Below, piece after piece: positions 18,530 through 28,767 of a stretch of 64,000 nt of DNA. This DNA is from Clostridia bacterium (GTDB lineage: Bacteria > Bacillota > Clostridia > Christensenellales > Borkfalkiaceae), in NCBI GenBank assembly GCA_900771345.1, contig CAAGNQ010000020.1, positions 38,477 through 102,476 of the forward strand, in the 5' to 3' direction. The position numbers and the translations under genes were made by a program. Numbering within the stretch: position 1 is the stretch's first letter; the number at the start of each line of letters is the position of its first letter. Below the pieces are notes generated by a model that was not told the origin of the DNA, did no database searches, and was given only the letters and a program-made list of their open reading frames with translations.

Positions 18530-20299
18530 TTATTTCATTCTGCTTTTTTCATCTAAAAGTTTTTTCATTTCGCTAGCGTATATCTTTCTTTTCTCGCTAT
18601 CCGTTTCCTTTGCAAACATAACAGTTAAGTTTTCAATATCTCTAGAGATTTTGCTTGACTTAAGCGCCTTAATACAATCGAAAAAGTAAGTCGCTTGGTC
18701 GAAAGTTTTTTTCTCGTCGGTTTCTAAACCTGCTAATCTAGAAAGTTCTTGATTTTCCTCATCTCCTAGCACTTCGTAAAGGTCTGAAAACTTGGCTTTT
18801 CGCCCCTCTCTTTCACATTCTTTAATATATTCTTTAATTTGTTCGTATACAGGCGTTTCAAAGTCTATTTGAGTAATATCGTATTCGCTCGCAAACGGCT
18901 TATTAAAAAGATATGACGCTAAAATATATCTAGACGCTATAGCAAGTTTGTCCCCTAAATTATCGTTAAATCGAACTTCCTCTTTAACCTCTTCTTTTAA
19001 TGGTTTTTCAGCATACAATTCTCTTTTTAACGCCTCAAAAGTCGTACCCGTTAAATCTCTTACCGTCTTAAGCAAATCCTCTTGCTCGGCAGGAGACGAA
19101 CTTTCTCTTATAACCCTTATTGCGTTAGAGGTGTATTTTCTCTTTCCGTCAACCGTCGAAATATCATAAGTACGCCTTAAAATATCTAACTTAAAATCTA
19201 TTAACGGCATTGCCGATGCTAAAAGTTTTTTATATCCCTCTAGACCGTAACCCTTAATAACGTCGTCAGGGTCCATTCCGTCTGGCAGAGAAACAACCTT
19301 AACTTCTAGCCCTTCTTCACTTAGAATTTCAAGCCCACGAATAGCGGCCTTTTGCCCTGCAAAGTCCCCGTCGTAACAAATATAAATTTTTTCCGAATAT
19401 CGCTTTAGCATTCTGGCTTGGTCTTTAGTGAGCGCCGTGCCCATACTCGCAACTACGTTGTGCACGCCTGCTTGATAAAGGGATATAACGTCAAGATGCC
19501 CCTCGACTATAATAACCGAATCAAGCCCCTTTTCATTCTTAACCTTTTTAAGATTGTTAATATTAAAAAAGGTTTTGCCTTTCATAAAAACTTCGGTTTC
19601 TTTAGTATTTATGTATTTTTGTTCTTTAGCGCCGTCAATTCTGCGCCCTGAAAAACCAACAACGTTATTAAACTGGTCTATAATAGGAATGCAAAGCCTT
19701 TTCCCCAACCAGTCAAAACACCTACCGTCCTTTTCCCCACAAACACCGGCAAAAACCATCTCTTCATTAGTATATCCCTTGCCTCTTAAATAATTAGGCA
19801 GAGAATAAAAATCAAGCGACGCTCCCATTCCAAATTTTACTAGCGTTTCATTAGATAGTTTGCGTTTATACGCATAGTCTAAATGCTCCTCGCCATTTTC
19901 GCCCCTTAAATTTTGAAGATAAAAATGCGCAGTCTCGCGCAAAACGTCGTATGCTCTTTGTCGTCTTCTTTTCTGTTCTTTAATCTTTTCGTCGTCATAC
20001 TTTACTTCAGGCAAAGGCATTTTAGCCTTTTCTGCTAAAAACCTTATTGCGTCAGTAAAATCAAGCGCCTCGATTTCCATAATAAAGTTAATAACGTCAC
20101 CACTCTTGTGACAGCCAAAACAATAGTAAAACTGACCGGAAGCATTCACCGAAAAAGATGCCGTCTTTTCGTGATGAAAAGGGCATTTCCCCCAGAAGTT
20201 CCCACCCCTCTGTTCGAGGCGAACGTATCTTCCAATAGTATCCACTATATCGTTTTTGCTTTTAAGTTCGTCTAAAAACTTAATGTCATAACCTTTCAT
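18530..20299 (-). CDS. dnaG: DNA primase DnaG
   Basis: Primase makes RNA primers at the replication fork. The 589 residues contain the CHC2 zinc finger (CPFHHEKTASFSV, CFGCHKSGDVINF), the TOPRIM catalytic core (VIIVEGHLDVISLYQ, ICYDGDFAGQKAA, DPDDVI) and a helicase-binding C-terminal domain. One base separates it from dgt upstream, and sigA follows after 48 bases. Confidence 0.97.
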   Translation of the reverse strand: MKGYDIKFLDELKSKNDIVDTIGRYVRLEQRGGNFWGKCPFHHEKTASFSVNASGQFYYCFGCHKSGDVINFIMEIEALDFTDAIRFLAEKAKMPLPEVKYDDEKIKEQKRRRQRAYDVLRETAHFYLQNLRGENGEEHLDYAYKRKLSNETLVKFGMGASLDFYSLPNYLRGKGYTNEEMVFAGVCGEKDGRCFDWLGKRLCIPIIDQFNNVVGFSGRRIDGAKEQKYINTKETEVFMKGKTFFNINNLKKVKNEKGLDSVIIVEGHLDVISLYQAGVHNVVASMGTALTKDQARMLKRYSEKIYICYDGDFAGQKAAIRGLEILSEEGLEVKVVSLPDGMDPDDVIKGYGLEGYKKLLASAMPLIDFKLDILRRTYDISTVDGKRKYTSNAIRVIRESSSPAEQEDLLKTVRDLTGTTFEALKRELYAEKPLKEEVKEEVRFNDNLGDKLAIASRYILASYLFNKPFASEYDITQIDFETPVYEQIKEYIKECEREGRKAKFSDLYEVLGDEENQELSRLAGLETDEKKTFDQATYFFDCIKALKSSKISRDIENLTVMFAKETDSEKRKIYASEMKKLLDEKSRMK

Positions 20300-20300
20300 A

Positions 20301-21296
20301 TTAGAGTTTCCAGTTGTTTGGTATAAATATCTCGGTAAACGTTTTTACTGCAAAAATATCACTCATTCCCGAAATGTAGTCAGTTAAAACGGTATTAACG
20401 TCATCAATTTGCAAACGGTTAATATAAAACTCAGGAAGTTTATCAGTGTTAGAGTTATAATACTCATAGAGTGCGCTTATCATTTTATCTGCACGCATCT
20501 CTTCGTCTATAAACGTCTTGTCCCTATAAACGTTAGCAAATAAAAAATCCCTTAATTCTTTGGTCGCCTCAGCGTAAGGCTTTTCCATTTCAACCTTATT
20601 TTGCCCCTCACTGCATCTTCGTATAGAAGATAGCATTGCGTTTATTCTTTTGCTAGATGTTTTTCCTAAAAGATCTACTGCATCTTTAGGCAAATCGTTT
20701 ATAGTGATAAATCCACCTGCAATAGCATCGTCAATATCGTGATTTATGTAGGCAATTCTATCTGCAAGGCTAACTGCCTTTCCCTCGAGCGTTTTTGCAC
20801 TAGTACCGAGTTTATGGTTGATTATTCCGTCAACTACTTCACGAGTGAGGTTAAGCCCTTTGCCCTCGTTCTCAAGCACGTCAACAACCCTTCCTGATTG
20901 AAAATTATGTTCAAATCCGTTAGGGTTGAGCCTTGCCAAAATTCGCTCGCCCGAATGCCCGAAAGGGGTATGCCCCAAATCGTGCCCTAAGGCAATAGCC
21001 TCGGTTAAATCTTCGTTAAGCGAAAGAGTTCTAGCAATCGCTCTTGCCACTTGTGATACGTTCAAGGTGTGCGTAAGCCTCGTCCTGTAATGGTCGCCCT
21101 CTGGCGAAAAGAAAACCTGCGTTTTATTCTTTAAACGGCGAAATGCCTTGCAATGAATAATTCTATCCCTATCACGCTGAAAATCCGTACGCATAGGGCA
21201 TGGTTCTTCCTCGCGAAGTCTCCCCACGGTATTTTTAGACTTCATTGCAAAAGGAGATAAAAATATCTCTTCCTTTTCCCAAGTTCTTTCCTTCAT
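20301..21296 (-). CDS. dGTPase-like HD phosphohydrolase
   Basis: A 331-residue deoxyguanosinetriphosphate triphosphohydrolase-like protein (type 2 family). It probably hydrolyses dNTPs to the nucleoside and tripolyphosphate. The HD motif appears as HTLNVSQVARAIA, ALGHDLGHTPFGHSGE and, later, ADRIAYINHDIDDA. It leads the dgt-dnaG-sigA-trmK-nif3 operon, a frequent clostridial order. The SD sequence AAGGGGGCG lies just before the ATG. Confidence 0.92.
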   Translation of the reverse strand: MKERTWEKEEIFLSPFAMKSKNTVGRLREEEPCPMRTDFQRDRDRIIHCKAFRRLKNKTQVFFSPEGDHYRTRLTHTLNVSQVARAIARTLSLNEDLTEAIALGHDLGHTPFGHSGERILARLNPNGFEHNFQSGRVVDVLENEGKGLNLTREVVDGIINHKLGTSAKTLEGKAVSLADRIAYINHDIDDAIAGGFITINDLPKDAVDLLGKTSSKRINAMLSSIRRCSEGQNKVEMEKPYAEATKELRDFLFANVYRDKTFIDEEMRADKMISALYEYYNSNTDKLPEFYINRLQIDDVNTVLTDYISGMSDIFAVKTFTEIFIPNNWKL

Positions 21297-21397
21297 AACG
21301 CCCCCTTATTAGAGTTTGCCGTATAATAATACCTAATAATTTTAAAAAATCCTCTTATATTTATAAAATATTTTAAATAATATATATAATAATTAAA

Positions 21398-21430
21398 AAT
21401 AACGCACAAATAAACTTTTAATGCGTTATT
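21398..21430 (-). terminator. Terminator after uvrA
   Basis: AATAACGCA (21398-21406) pairs with TGCGTTATT (21422-21430). On the - strand the stem ends in TTTTTAATTA. The rest of 21297-21397 is very AT-rich and must hold the promoter for dgt, but I see no consensus pair. Confidence 0.75.
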
Positions 21431-21443
21431 TTTCTATTTTTAT

Positions 21444-24269
21444 TTAATTTTGCCCTAATACCTTTTTAATAAATCTTCCCGTGTGGCTATTCGGATTATT
21501 TGCCACCTCTTCGGGCGTTCCCGTTGCAACAATCCTTCCACCTTCGTTTCCACCCTCAGGCCCTAAATCAATAATATAGTCTGAAAGTTTAATAACGTCA
21601 AGATTATGCTCGATTACTACAACAGTATTGCCAGATTGTTGCAAACGCTGAAGAACAAGGCATAATTTATCCACGTCGTAACTATGAAGACCGGTAGTCG
21701 GCTCGTCTAAAATATAAAGGGTTTTGCCCGTCGCTCTTTTAGATAGTTCAGTTGCTAGTTTTACCCTTTGCGCCTCGCCACCCGAAAGAGTGGTCGAACT
21801 TTGACCGAGTTTAATATATCCAAGCCCAACTTCTTGAAGTGTTTTAATTTTGTTATAAATGGAGGCTATCGGCTTAAAAAATTCGCAAGCCTCATCAACC
21901 GTCATATCCAAAACTTCGCTTATATTTTTGCCTTTATACTTAACCTGAAGGGTTTCCCTATTATAGCGATTGCCACCACAAACCTCACAAGGCACGAACA
22001 TATCAGGCAAAAAGTGCATTTCTATCTTAATTATGCCGTCACCCTCGCAATGTTCGCATCTTCCTCCAGAAACGTTAAAAGAAAATCTGCCTGCTTTATA
22101 TCCCCTTTCCTTAGCGTCAGGGGTTGAAGCGAATAATTCCCTTATAGGCGAAAACACACCCGTATACGTTGCAGGGTTGCTCCTAGGCGTCCTTCCTATA
22201 GGCGACTGGTCAATAGCAATAACCTTATCAAAATATTCTATACCCTCAATGGTGTCGTAACTACCCTCTCTAACCTTTGCATTGTTGAGCGTAAGAGCAA
22301 GCGCAGGATACACTATCTCGTTTATAAGCGAACTCTTTCCACTCCCCGAAACGCCCGTTATGGTGGTAAATAACCCAACAGGCAGAGAAACGTCTATATT
22401 CTTAAGGTTGTTTTGTTTTGCGCCTTTTACCGTAAGCCATCTTCCGTCAGGTAAGTTTCTACTCTTTGGCACTTCAATTTTTCGCCTTCCAGCAAGGTAG
22501 TCACCCGTTATTGAGCGTGGCTCGTTTATAATATCCTCAATACTTCCCGTTGCAACAACTTCTCCACCGTGCACCCCGGCTTTCGGACCTATATCGACGA
22601 TAAAATCTGCCTCGCGCATAGTGTCTTCGTCGTGCTCAACGACGATTAAAGTGTTCCCTAAATCACGAAGTCTTTTTAGCGTGGAAATAAGTTTTTCGTT
22701 ATCGCGTTGATGAAGTCCTATGCTCGGCTCGTCAAGAATATATAAAACGCCCGTAAGTCCACTTCCTATTTGAGTAGCAAGCCTAATTCTCTGCGCCTCG
22801 CCACCCGAAAGGGTAGACGCGTTCCTTGAAAGAGTTAGATAATTAAGCCCCACGTTGATTAAAAAATCTAGCCTTGCAATTATCTCTTTAACGATAGGTG
22901 TCGCAATAAGACTATTAGTCGGCGATAGTTGAATATTTTCAACGAAGTTTTTCAAATCCACAACGCTCATATCGGTAAGTTCAGCGATATTTTTACCACA
23001 AATCTTTACGGCAAGAGCCTCCTTTTTAAGCCTCTTTCCCTGACAAGTGTTGCAAGGACTAACCGTCATATATCTTTCGATTTCCATTTTCGTATAATCG
23101 CTAGAGGTTTCTTTATATCGCCTAGCAAGGTTAGGGATAATCCCCTCCCAAGCCGACTCGTAACTTCCACTAAAAGTTCTCGTATCGTATGAAATTTTAA
23201 TCTTTTCTCCGTTATTGCCGTATAGGAGCATTTTATAGATATTTTCAGGCAAATCCTTAACGGGCGTGTCTAGGCTAAATCCGTAACGCTTGGCAAGTCC
23301 GTTAAAATATATGTTAGCCATTTTGCCGTTATCCAAATTCCAGCCCGAAATAGTCATTGCACCCTCTCGGAGAGATTTGTTTTTATCTTTAACGACTAAG
23401 TTTTCATTAATTTCATTCTTAAACCCTAACCCTGCACAATCAGGGCAAGCGCCAAACGGGTTGTTGAAAGAGAATAATCTCGGTTCAATTTCCTCAATGC
23501 TAATTCCACAATCGGGGCAAGCATACTTGGTCGAATATAGGGTGCTTTCCCCATCAACAACGGTAATAGAAACAAGTCCGTCTGCAAGTTTTAATGCAGT
23601 TTCAAGACTGTCCGTTAGCCTTTTTTGAATGCCGTCTTTAATAACCAGCCTATCAACAACTACGCTTATATTATGCTTGATATTTTTATCTAGTTTAATT
23701 TGCTCGTCAAGGCTATAAACTATTCCGTCCACCTCAACGCGCGCAAAACCGTTCTTTTTATAACTTTCAAAATTTTTATTATATTCTCCCTTTTTCCCAC
23801 GAATTACGGGTGCATTAACTAGAATTTTGGTGTTTTCGGGCAGTTCCATAACCTTGTCTAAAATTTGGTCAACGGTTTGGCGAGAAATTTCTCTACCACA
23901 GTTAGGGCAGTATGGTACTCCAACTCTAGCAAAAAGCAGTCTAAAATAATCGTAAATTTCGGTAACCGTTCCAACGGTAGAACGGGGATTGTGAGAAGTG
24001 GTTTTTTGGTCGATAGATATTGCTGGGGATAGCCCCTCAATCGACTCAACGTCCGGTTTTTCCATCTGCCCTAAAAACATTCTTGCATAACTAGAAAGGC
24101 TCTCGACGTATCGTCTTTGCCCCTCTGCATATATTGTTTCAAAAGCAAGCGTGCTCTTTCCACTCCCCGATAGGCCTGTAAACACAACAAGTTTATCTCT
24201 TGGAATTTCTAGGTCAATATTTTTTAAATTATTCTCTTTTGCGCCTTTAATTATCAATTTATCATTCAT
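21444..24269 (-). CDS. uvrA: Excinuclease ABC subunit A
   Basis: UvrA is the damage-sensing ATPase of nucleotide excision repair, 941 residues as usual. It has two ABC cassettes: Walker A GLSGSGKSTLAFETIYAEG and GVSGSGKSSLINE, with signatures LSGGEAQRIRLA and LSGGEAQRVKLA. Three zinc-binding modules are present (CPNCGREIS..., CPDCGISIEE...CPDCAG, CEHCEGDG...CEVCGG). It follows uvrB by two bases, so the pair forms one operon. Confidence 0.98.
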   Translation of the reverse strand: MNDKLIIKGAKENNLKNIDLEIPRDKLVVFTGLSGSGKSTLAFETIYAEGQRRYVESLSSYARMFLGQMEKPDVESIEGLSPAISIDQKTTSHNPRSTVGTVTEIYDYFRLLFARVGVPYCPNCGREISRQTVDQILDKVMELPENTKILVNAPVIRGKKGEYNKNFESYKKNGFARVEVDGIVYSLDEQIKLDKNIKHNISVVVDRLVIKDGIQKRLTDSLETALKLADGLVSITVVDGESTLYSTKYACPDCGISIEEIEPRLFSFNNPFGACPDCAGLGFKNEINENLVVKDKNKSLREGAMTISGWNLDNGKMANIYFNGLAKRYGFSLDTPVKDLPENIYKMLLYGNNGEKIKISYDTRTFSGSYESAWEGIIPNLARRYKETSSDYTKMEIERYMTVSPCNTCQGKRLKKEALAVKICGKNIAELTDMSVVDLKNFVENIQLSPTNSLIATPIVKEIIARLDFLINVGLNYLTLSRNASTLSGGEAQRIRLATQIGSGLTGVLYILDEPSIGLHQRDNEKLISTLKRLRDLGNTLIVVEHDEDTMREADFIVDIGPKAGVHGGEVVATGSIEDIINEPRSITGDYLAGRRKIEVPKSRNLPDGRWLTVKGAKQNNLKNIDVSLPVGLFTTITGVSGSGKSSLINEIVYPALALTLNNAKVREGSYDTIEGIEYFDKVIAIDQSPIGRTPRSNPATYTGVFSPIRELFASTPDAKERGYKAGRFSFNVSGGRCEHCEGDGIIKIEMHFLPDMFVPCEVCGGNRYNRETLQVKYKGKNISEVLDMTVDEACEFFKPIASIYNKIKTLQEVGLGYIKLGQSSTTLSGGEAQRVKLATELSKRATGKTLYILDEPTTGLHSYDVDKLCLVLQRLQQSGNTVVVIEHNLDVIKLSDYIIDLGPEGGNEGGRIVATGTPEEVANNPNSHTGRFIKKVLGQN

Positions 24270-24271
24270 AA

Positions 24272-26233
24272 TTATTTTCTCATTTTCATTTTAAGTTTTG
24301 CAATAGTATCTCGAATTTCGATACAACGCTCAAAGTCAAGGTTTGCCGAAGCAATCTTCATTAAAGCCTTTAACTTTTCTATCTCGTCAGGAATATCCCC
24401 TTTCTTTATATCCTTAGTTCTGTCAACTTTTTTGGTAATCTCCAAAGTGTTCACCACTTCTTTAATGATTGTTTTAGGTATTATATTATGCTCTTTATTA
24501 TAATCAGCCTGAATTTTTCTTCTTCGCTCGGTCTCACTTATAGCCCTACTCATACTGCCCGTCAAGTTATCGGCATACATAATAACCTTGCCTTCGGAAT
24601 TTCGTGCCGCTCTACCAATCGTTTGAATAAGGGAAGTTTCGCTTCGCAAGAATCCCTCTTTGTCTGCGTCAAGTATTGCCACGAGTTTAACTTCAGGCAA
24701 GTCTAACCCCTCTCGAAGAAGATTTATTCCACACAAAACGTCAAACTCGCCATTTCTAAGCCCTGAAACAATTTCAATTCTTTCAAGCGTATCAATATCA
24801 CTGTGCATATACCTAACCTTAATACCGTTTTCCTTTAAGTACTCGGTTAAACTCTCTGCCATTTTTTTTGTCAGAGTGGTAATAAGCACTCTACCGTTAG
24901 TAGAAATGGTCGAATTTATTTGGATAAGTAAATCGTCAATCTGATTTTTAGTAGGTTTAACGGTAATTTCAGGGTCGATAAGTCCGGTAGGTCGGATAAG
25001 TTGTTCAACTACCTGACCTGCCTCGCCAAGTTCATATTTTGCAGGTGTGGCAGAAACGCAAATCATCTGTCCAACTCTGCTATCAAACTCCTCAAAAGTA
25101 AGTGGACGATTATCGAATGCAGATTTAAGCCTAAACCCATACTCAACGAGGTTAGTTTTTCTAGACCTATCTCCGTTATACATTGCGCCGATTTGAGGGA
25201 TAGTCATATGCGATTCGTCGATAAAGGTTATAAAATCTTCAGGGAAATAATCTAGAAGAGTAAAGGGTGGCTCACCTATATCTCTGCCGTCAAAATAACG
25301 GCTATAGTTTTCGATACCTTTACAAAATCCTATCTCGTTAATCATTTCAATATCGTAATCAGTGCGTTGTTTTAGTCTTTGTGCCTCAAGCAGTTTTCCG
25401 TTTTCTGTAAAACACCTCACCTCGTCGTCACGGTCACGCTCTATCATAGTTATAGCAGAGCCAAGTTTTTCCTCGCCAACAGCATAATGGCTTGCAGGGA
25501 AAATCACGGCGTGTTTAAGTTCTGATATAATCTTCCCCGAAACAAATTCAACTTCTAAAATTCTATCAATAGTATCTCCAAAAAATTCAACTCTAACTAT
25601 AATTTCAGTGTTTGCCGATGGAAAAATATCTACTATATCCCCACGGACTCTAAATGATGATCGGGAAAAATCGACGTCACGCCTGGTGTATTGAATAGAT
25701 ACAAGCCTTCTCATAACCTCGTCCCTAGAAATCTCGTCTTGTGGGCGAAGTGAAAGTGCCAAACGATAGTATTCTTCAGGTGCACCAAGCCCGTAAATAC
25801 AAGAAACAGAGGCTACTACTATGGTATCGCTCCTCTCTGAAAGCGAGCAGGTTGCAGAGTGGCGAAGCTTATCAATCTCATCATTGATTGAAAGGTCTTT
25901 TTCAATATAAGTGTCGGTCGAAGGTATGTATGCCTCAGGCTGATAGTAATCATAGTAAGAAACGAAAAATTCCACACGATTATTAGGGAAAAACTCTCTA
26001 AACTCATTGCAAAGTTGAGCAGCAAGCGTTTTGTTGTGCGCAATAACTAGTGCTGGGCGATTTGCGTTAGCGATAACGTTAGCCATAGTAAAAGTTTTGC
26101 CACTTCCGGTAACGCCCAAAAGGACTTGCGTGCGAAGTCCGTCCTCTAACCCCTCTGTTAGAAGTTGAATTGCTTGAGGCTGGTCGCCCGTCGGCTTAAA
26201 CTTGGAATGAAGTTCAAATTTTCTCTTTTCCAT
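24272..26233 (-). CDS. uvrB: Excinuclease ABC subunit B
   Basis: UvrB verifies DNA damage and loads UvrC. The 653-residue protein has Walker A GVTGSGKTFTMANV, the beta-hairpin SYYDYYQPEAYIP, DESH helicase motif, motif VI QTIGRAARNSEG and the C-terminal UVR domain (LKALMKIASANLDFERCIEIRD-like). It starts one base after the stop of the small wHTH/membrane gene and is followed by uvrA. Confidence 0.98.
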   Translation of the reverse strand: MEKRKFELHSKFKPTGDQPQAIQLLTEGLEDGLRTQVLLGVTGSGKTFTMANVIANANRPALVIAHNKTLAAQLCNEFREFFPNNRVEFFVSYYDYYQPEAYIPSTDTYIEKDLSINDEIDKLRHSATCSLSERSDTIVVASVSCIYGLGAPEEYYRLALSLRPQDEISRDEVMRRLVSIQYTRRDVDFSRSSFRVRGDIVDIFPSANTEIIVRVEFFGDTIDRILEVEFVSGKIISELKHAVIFPASHYAVGEEKLGSAITMIERDRDDEVRCFTENGKLLEAQRLKQRTDYDIEMINEIGFCKGIENYSRYFDGRDIGEPPFTLLDYFPEDFITFIDESHMTIPQIGAMYNGDRSRKTNLVEYGFRLKSAFDNRPLTFEEFDSRVGQMICVSATPAKYELGEAGQVVEQLIRPTGLIDPEITVKPTKNQIDDLLIQINSTISTNGRVLITTLTKKMAESLTEYLKENGIKVRYMHSDIDTLERIEIVSGLRNGEFDVLCGINLLREGLDLPEVKLVAILDADKEGFLRSETSLIQTIGRAARNSEGKVIMYADNLTGSMSRAISETERRRKIQADYNKEHNIIPKTIIKEVVNTLEITKKVDRTKDIKKGDIPDEIEKLKALMKIASANLDFERCIEIRDTIAKLKMKMRK

Positions 26234-26234
26234 A

Positions 26235-26588
26235 CTAAAAAATCGCCTTTAAAATAAGTCCTATAACAAAACTAAAAACTGCCAAAACAACCGTCAATGA
26301 GATTCTATAAATTAGGTTGCGCCTGGTAACCTTTTTATTGCGCTCGTAACCTTTTCCCTTTTCGGTTAAGGTTATGCAGTACATTCGCTCGCCTCTGCGC
26401 TCGGAGTAAATCAAATCAAAATACCCGTCAACAAAAAGGTCGCTAACAATATTTTCAATGTTTTCGATAGTGAACTCTCCCTCTTTTAGAAGTTGCTTAA
26501 TATCCAGAGGGCTGATAAGCGAACTTTGTTTTCCCGAGCATTCGTGATAAATAATATTCATCACGGCATTTTCTTTTTTTGTTAGCAT
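26235..26588 (-). CDS. Winged-helix protein with a C-terminal membrane anchor
   Basis: A 117-residue protein I do not recognise by name. Residues 1-75 look like a winged helix (MLTKKENAVMNIIYHE, a helix IENIVSDLFVDGYFDL as recognition region, and a wing RRGERMYCITLTEKG). A basic stretch (NKKVTRRN) precedes one transmembrane helix at about 93-115. It is the first gene of an operon with uvrB and uvrA, with a GGGAGG ribosome site. It could be a membrane-tethered regulator, but no function is shown. Confidence 0.7.
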   Translation of the reverse strand: MLTKKENAVMNIIYHECSGKQSSLISPLDIKQLLKEGEFTIENIENIVSDLFVDGYFDLIYSERRGERMYCITLTEKGKGYERNKKVTRRNLIYRISLTVVLAVFSFVIGLILKAIF

Positions 26589-26689
26589 AATCCCTCCCTC
26601 TTTGTATTTTGAGTGTTTTTGAGGTTGATTATACTCAAACTATCAACAACTTTTGATTACATCTATTATTATAACTACTAGTATAAAAA

Positions 26690-26715
26690 AACGCAACTTT
26701 TTTTACAGTTGCGTT
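26690..26715 (-). terminator. Terminator of the AbrB-ABC operon
   Basis: AACGCAAC/GTTGCGTT stem, followed on the - strand by TTTTTTTATAC. It lies 10 bases after the permease gene and before the uvr operon promoter region. Confidence 0.85.
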
Positions 26716-26725
26716 CTTTTTTGTA

Positions 26726-27625
26726 TTAGTTTTTGCCCTTGCATAGTTTATTAATTAAAATATATCCACCTAAAAGCAGTGCAATCGTGCCGAGCATCAC
26801 GGCGTACATTACCCAAACCTCGACCTTTTGCCCGAAAAAGTATAGATTGCAATCAATTGAATCCTTTAGCCCCTCGATAACCTGTATCGGAGCGCCCGTG
26901 CCTTCTAGCGCGTTTATTGCGCCGTTTAGCGTATGATTTCTTATAAGGGAAGTTCCATAAGTACCAGGCAAGAACATTATTGAGTTTCTCAAGCCCTCGC
27001 TAAAATTAGATAACGGCATATACGCTCCACATATAAATCCATAACACGAACTAACTATTGAGCCGACTGCTGAGATTTGACCCTGCGAGGACAAAAAGAA
27101 GTTTATTACCGACGATAACGCCGTTCCGAAAGTCACTAAAATAATTACGTCTAGAATTATTAAAAGCAAATCGGTAAGACTAATATACCAGCCTATAATC
27201 CCAACGTAAATAAGGGTTGCAACTAATGCGACAAAACAGATTAAAAGGGTGCTTATTGTCGTTGAAACGTAATAGGAAATTGCAAGACGAGAACGCTTAA
27301 CCGGAGTGATGAGCATGTCGTTACGAGCGCCTGAAACCTTATCTTGCACCATAAGCATATTCGAGCAAAAAGACACAGTAACGCATGACACAGCCAAAAG
27401 CGAACTCATAAGTTGCCCACCAACCAAGCCGTTTAGGATTTTCTTGTCAACGTTAAGGGCGTACCCACTAATCACCATTTCAAAAGCATCACGATAAACG
27501 TTCGACAGAAAGGTTGTGTATAAAACTAGTAAAATTAACGGAGTAATAAGTGAAGTAAAAAACAAACCTTTATCCTTAAAAAATAACTTGGTGTTTCTTG
27601 TAACTAAATTATTAAAGTTATGCAT
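26726..27625 (-). CDS. ABC-2 type transporter permease
   Basis: A 299-residue membrane protein with six hydrophobic segments and an ABC-2 architecture (long extracytoplasmic loop after helix 1, then a five-helix block). The start at 27625 (MHNFNN) is chosen because GGGGAGG sits 6 bases upstream; an in-frame ATG six codons earlier has none. It overlaps the end of the ATPase gene by 8 bases, so the two are coupled. The exported substrate is unknown; drug, lipid or polysaccharide are all possible. Confidence 0.85.
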   Translation of the reverse strand: MHNFNNLVTRNTKLFFKDKGLFFTSLITPLILLVLYTTFLSNVYRDAFEMVISGYALNVDKKILNGLVGGQLMSSLLAVSCVTVSFCSNMLMVQDKVSGARNDMLITPVKRSRLAISYYVSTTISTLLICFVALVATLIYVGIIGWYISLTDLLLIILDVIILVTFGTALSSVINFFLSSQGQISAVGSIVSSCYGFICGAYMPLSNFSEGLRNSIMFLPGTYGTSLIRNHTLNGAINALEGTGAPIQVIEGLKDSIDCNLYFFGQKVEVWVMYAVMLGTIALLLGGYILINKLCKGKN

Positions 27626-28535
27626 TTTTATCCTCCCCGTCAAGTTTTTTGCCAGTAACCATAAGAAAAACCGAATCCATCTTGCCCTTTGCCACCTCGA
27701 AATCGGAGAAAATTTCAGAATGGGAAACGATTAGTTTAGTTGCTTCCTCCGTGCTGTTTAAGGTAAAACGATAGCCACTCGGCACTTTTTCATAAGGCAA
27801 ATCTAACTGCTTTGCCTGTTCTTCGGTTATATTATATATAGTTAGGTAATCTCTCGAATATCTTTCCTTTAAATCGTGAGGCGAACCACTTGCCACAATC
27901 TTTCCGTTATCTAGAATAACCACGTAATCTGCATCAGCCGTTTCTTCCATATAGTGAGTAGTTAGAAAGACAGTCATATTATTTTTCTTTCGCAAGTTTT
28001 CAATAACCTTCCACATAGTAGTTCTTGTCTGGGGGTCAAGCCCTGTCGTAGGCTCGTCTAGAATTAAGATTTTTGGGCTGTGAATAAGTGCGCGCGCTAT
28101 GTCTGCCTTTCGCTTTTGCCCACCTGAAAGTTTTTTTATCGGCCTATCAATAAAGTCCGAAAATTCAAGAAGCATAGACAATTCCTTAATTTTATCTTGG
28201 CACTTTTCCCCGATTATTCCGTATAATGATGCTCTATGTTTAAGGTTTTCTCTAACGGTTAGCGACCTATCAAGCGCCGAATTTTGAAAAACAACCCCTA
28301 TCGAACGCTTTATTTTATCAGACTCACTATCAATATCAACGCCGTCAATAATAACTCTTCCACTATCTTTTTTTAGCGTTCCATTTATAACTGAAATGGT
28401 GGTAGATTTTCCTGCCCCATTTACACCTAAAAAGGCAAAAAGTTCACCCTCTTTAACCTTAAAAGATATATCCGAAACAGCCTTAACTTCTCCGTAACTT
28501 TTGCTTAAATTGTCTATCACAATAATATCTTTCAT
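27618..28535 (-). CDS. ABC transporter ATP-binding protein
   Basis: A 305-residue ABC ATPase of the DrrA/NodI-like class. Walker A GVNGAGKST, signature LSGGQKRKADIARAL, Walker B ILILDEPTTGLDPQT and the H-loop TTHYMEE are intact. About 85 extra C-terminal residues form the domain typical for drug-export ATPases. The start is the ATG at 28535, one base after the AbrB-type gene's stop, with AAAGGTGA as ribosome site; a GTG three codons earlier is also open. Confidence 0.9.
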   Translation of the reverse strand: MKDIIVIDNLSKSYGEVKAVSDISFKVKEGELFAFLGVNGAGKSTTISVINGTLKKDSGRVIIDGVDIDSESDKIKRSIGVVFQNSALDRSLTVRENLKHRASLYGIIGEKCQDKIKELSMLLEFSDFIDRPIKKLSGGQKRKADIARALIHSPKILILDEPTTGLDPQTRTTMWKVIENLRKKNNMTVFLTTHYMEETADADYVVILDNGKIVASGSPHDLKERYSRDYLTIYNITEEQAKQLDLPYEKVPSGYRFTLNSTEEATKLIVSHSEIFSDFEVAKGKMDSVFLMVTGKKLDGEDKNA

Positions 28536-28536
28536 T

Positions 28537-28743
28537 CTAGTCACCTTTTAGCGTTTCCTCTGCTAATGCTGAAAAAACTTCCGTTTTAATTAACGCCAAA
28601 CCCTTTTTCAAATCGCCAACGAGCAATAAACTATCGCCTGGCTTAATATCAAAGACTTGCCTAGCCTCTTTAGAGATAACGATTTGCCCCTTTTCACCAA
28701 CCTTGCATACTCCAAAAATAAATTTATCCTTTTTTTGCTCCAT
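28537..28743 (-). CDS. SpoVT/AbrB-family transcriptional regulator
   Basis: A 68-residue protein containing one swapped-hairpin AbrB DNA-binding domain (CKVGEKGQIVISKEARQVFDIKPGDSLLLVGD). The family binds DNA as a dimer or tetramer. It heads an operon with an ABC transporter, a typical autoregulated arrangement, and a perfect 10-base inverted repeat lies between its promoter and start codon. The SD GGAGTG is directly upstream. Confidence 0.9.
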   Translation of the reverse strand: MEQKKDKFIFGVCKVGEKGQIVISKEARQVFDIKPGDSLLLVGDLKKGLALIKTEVFSALAEETLKGD

Positions 28744-28767
28744 ATTACACTCCTAAAAGTTAATAAA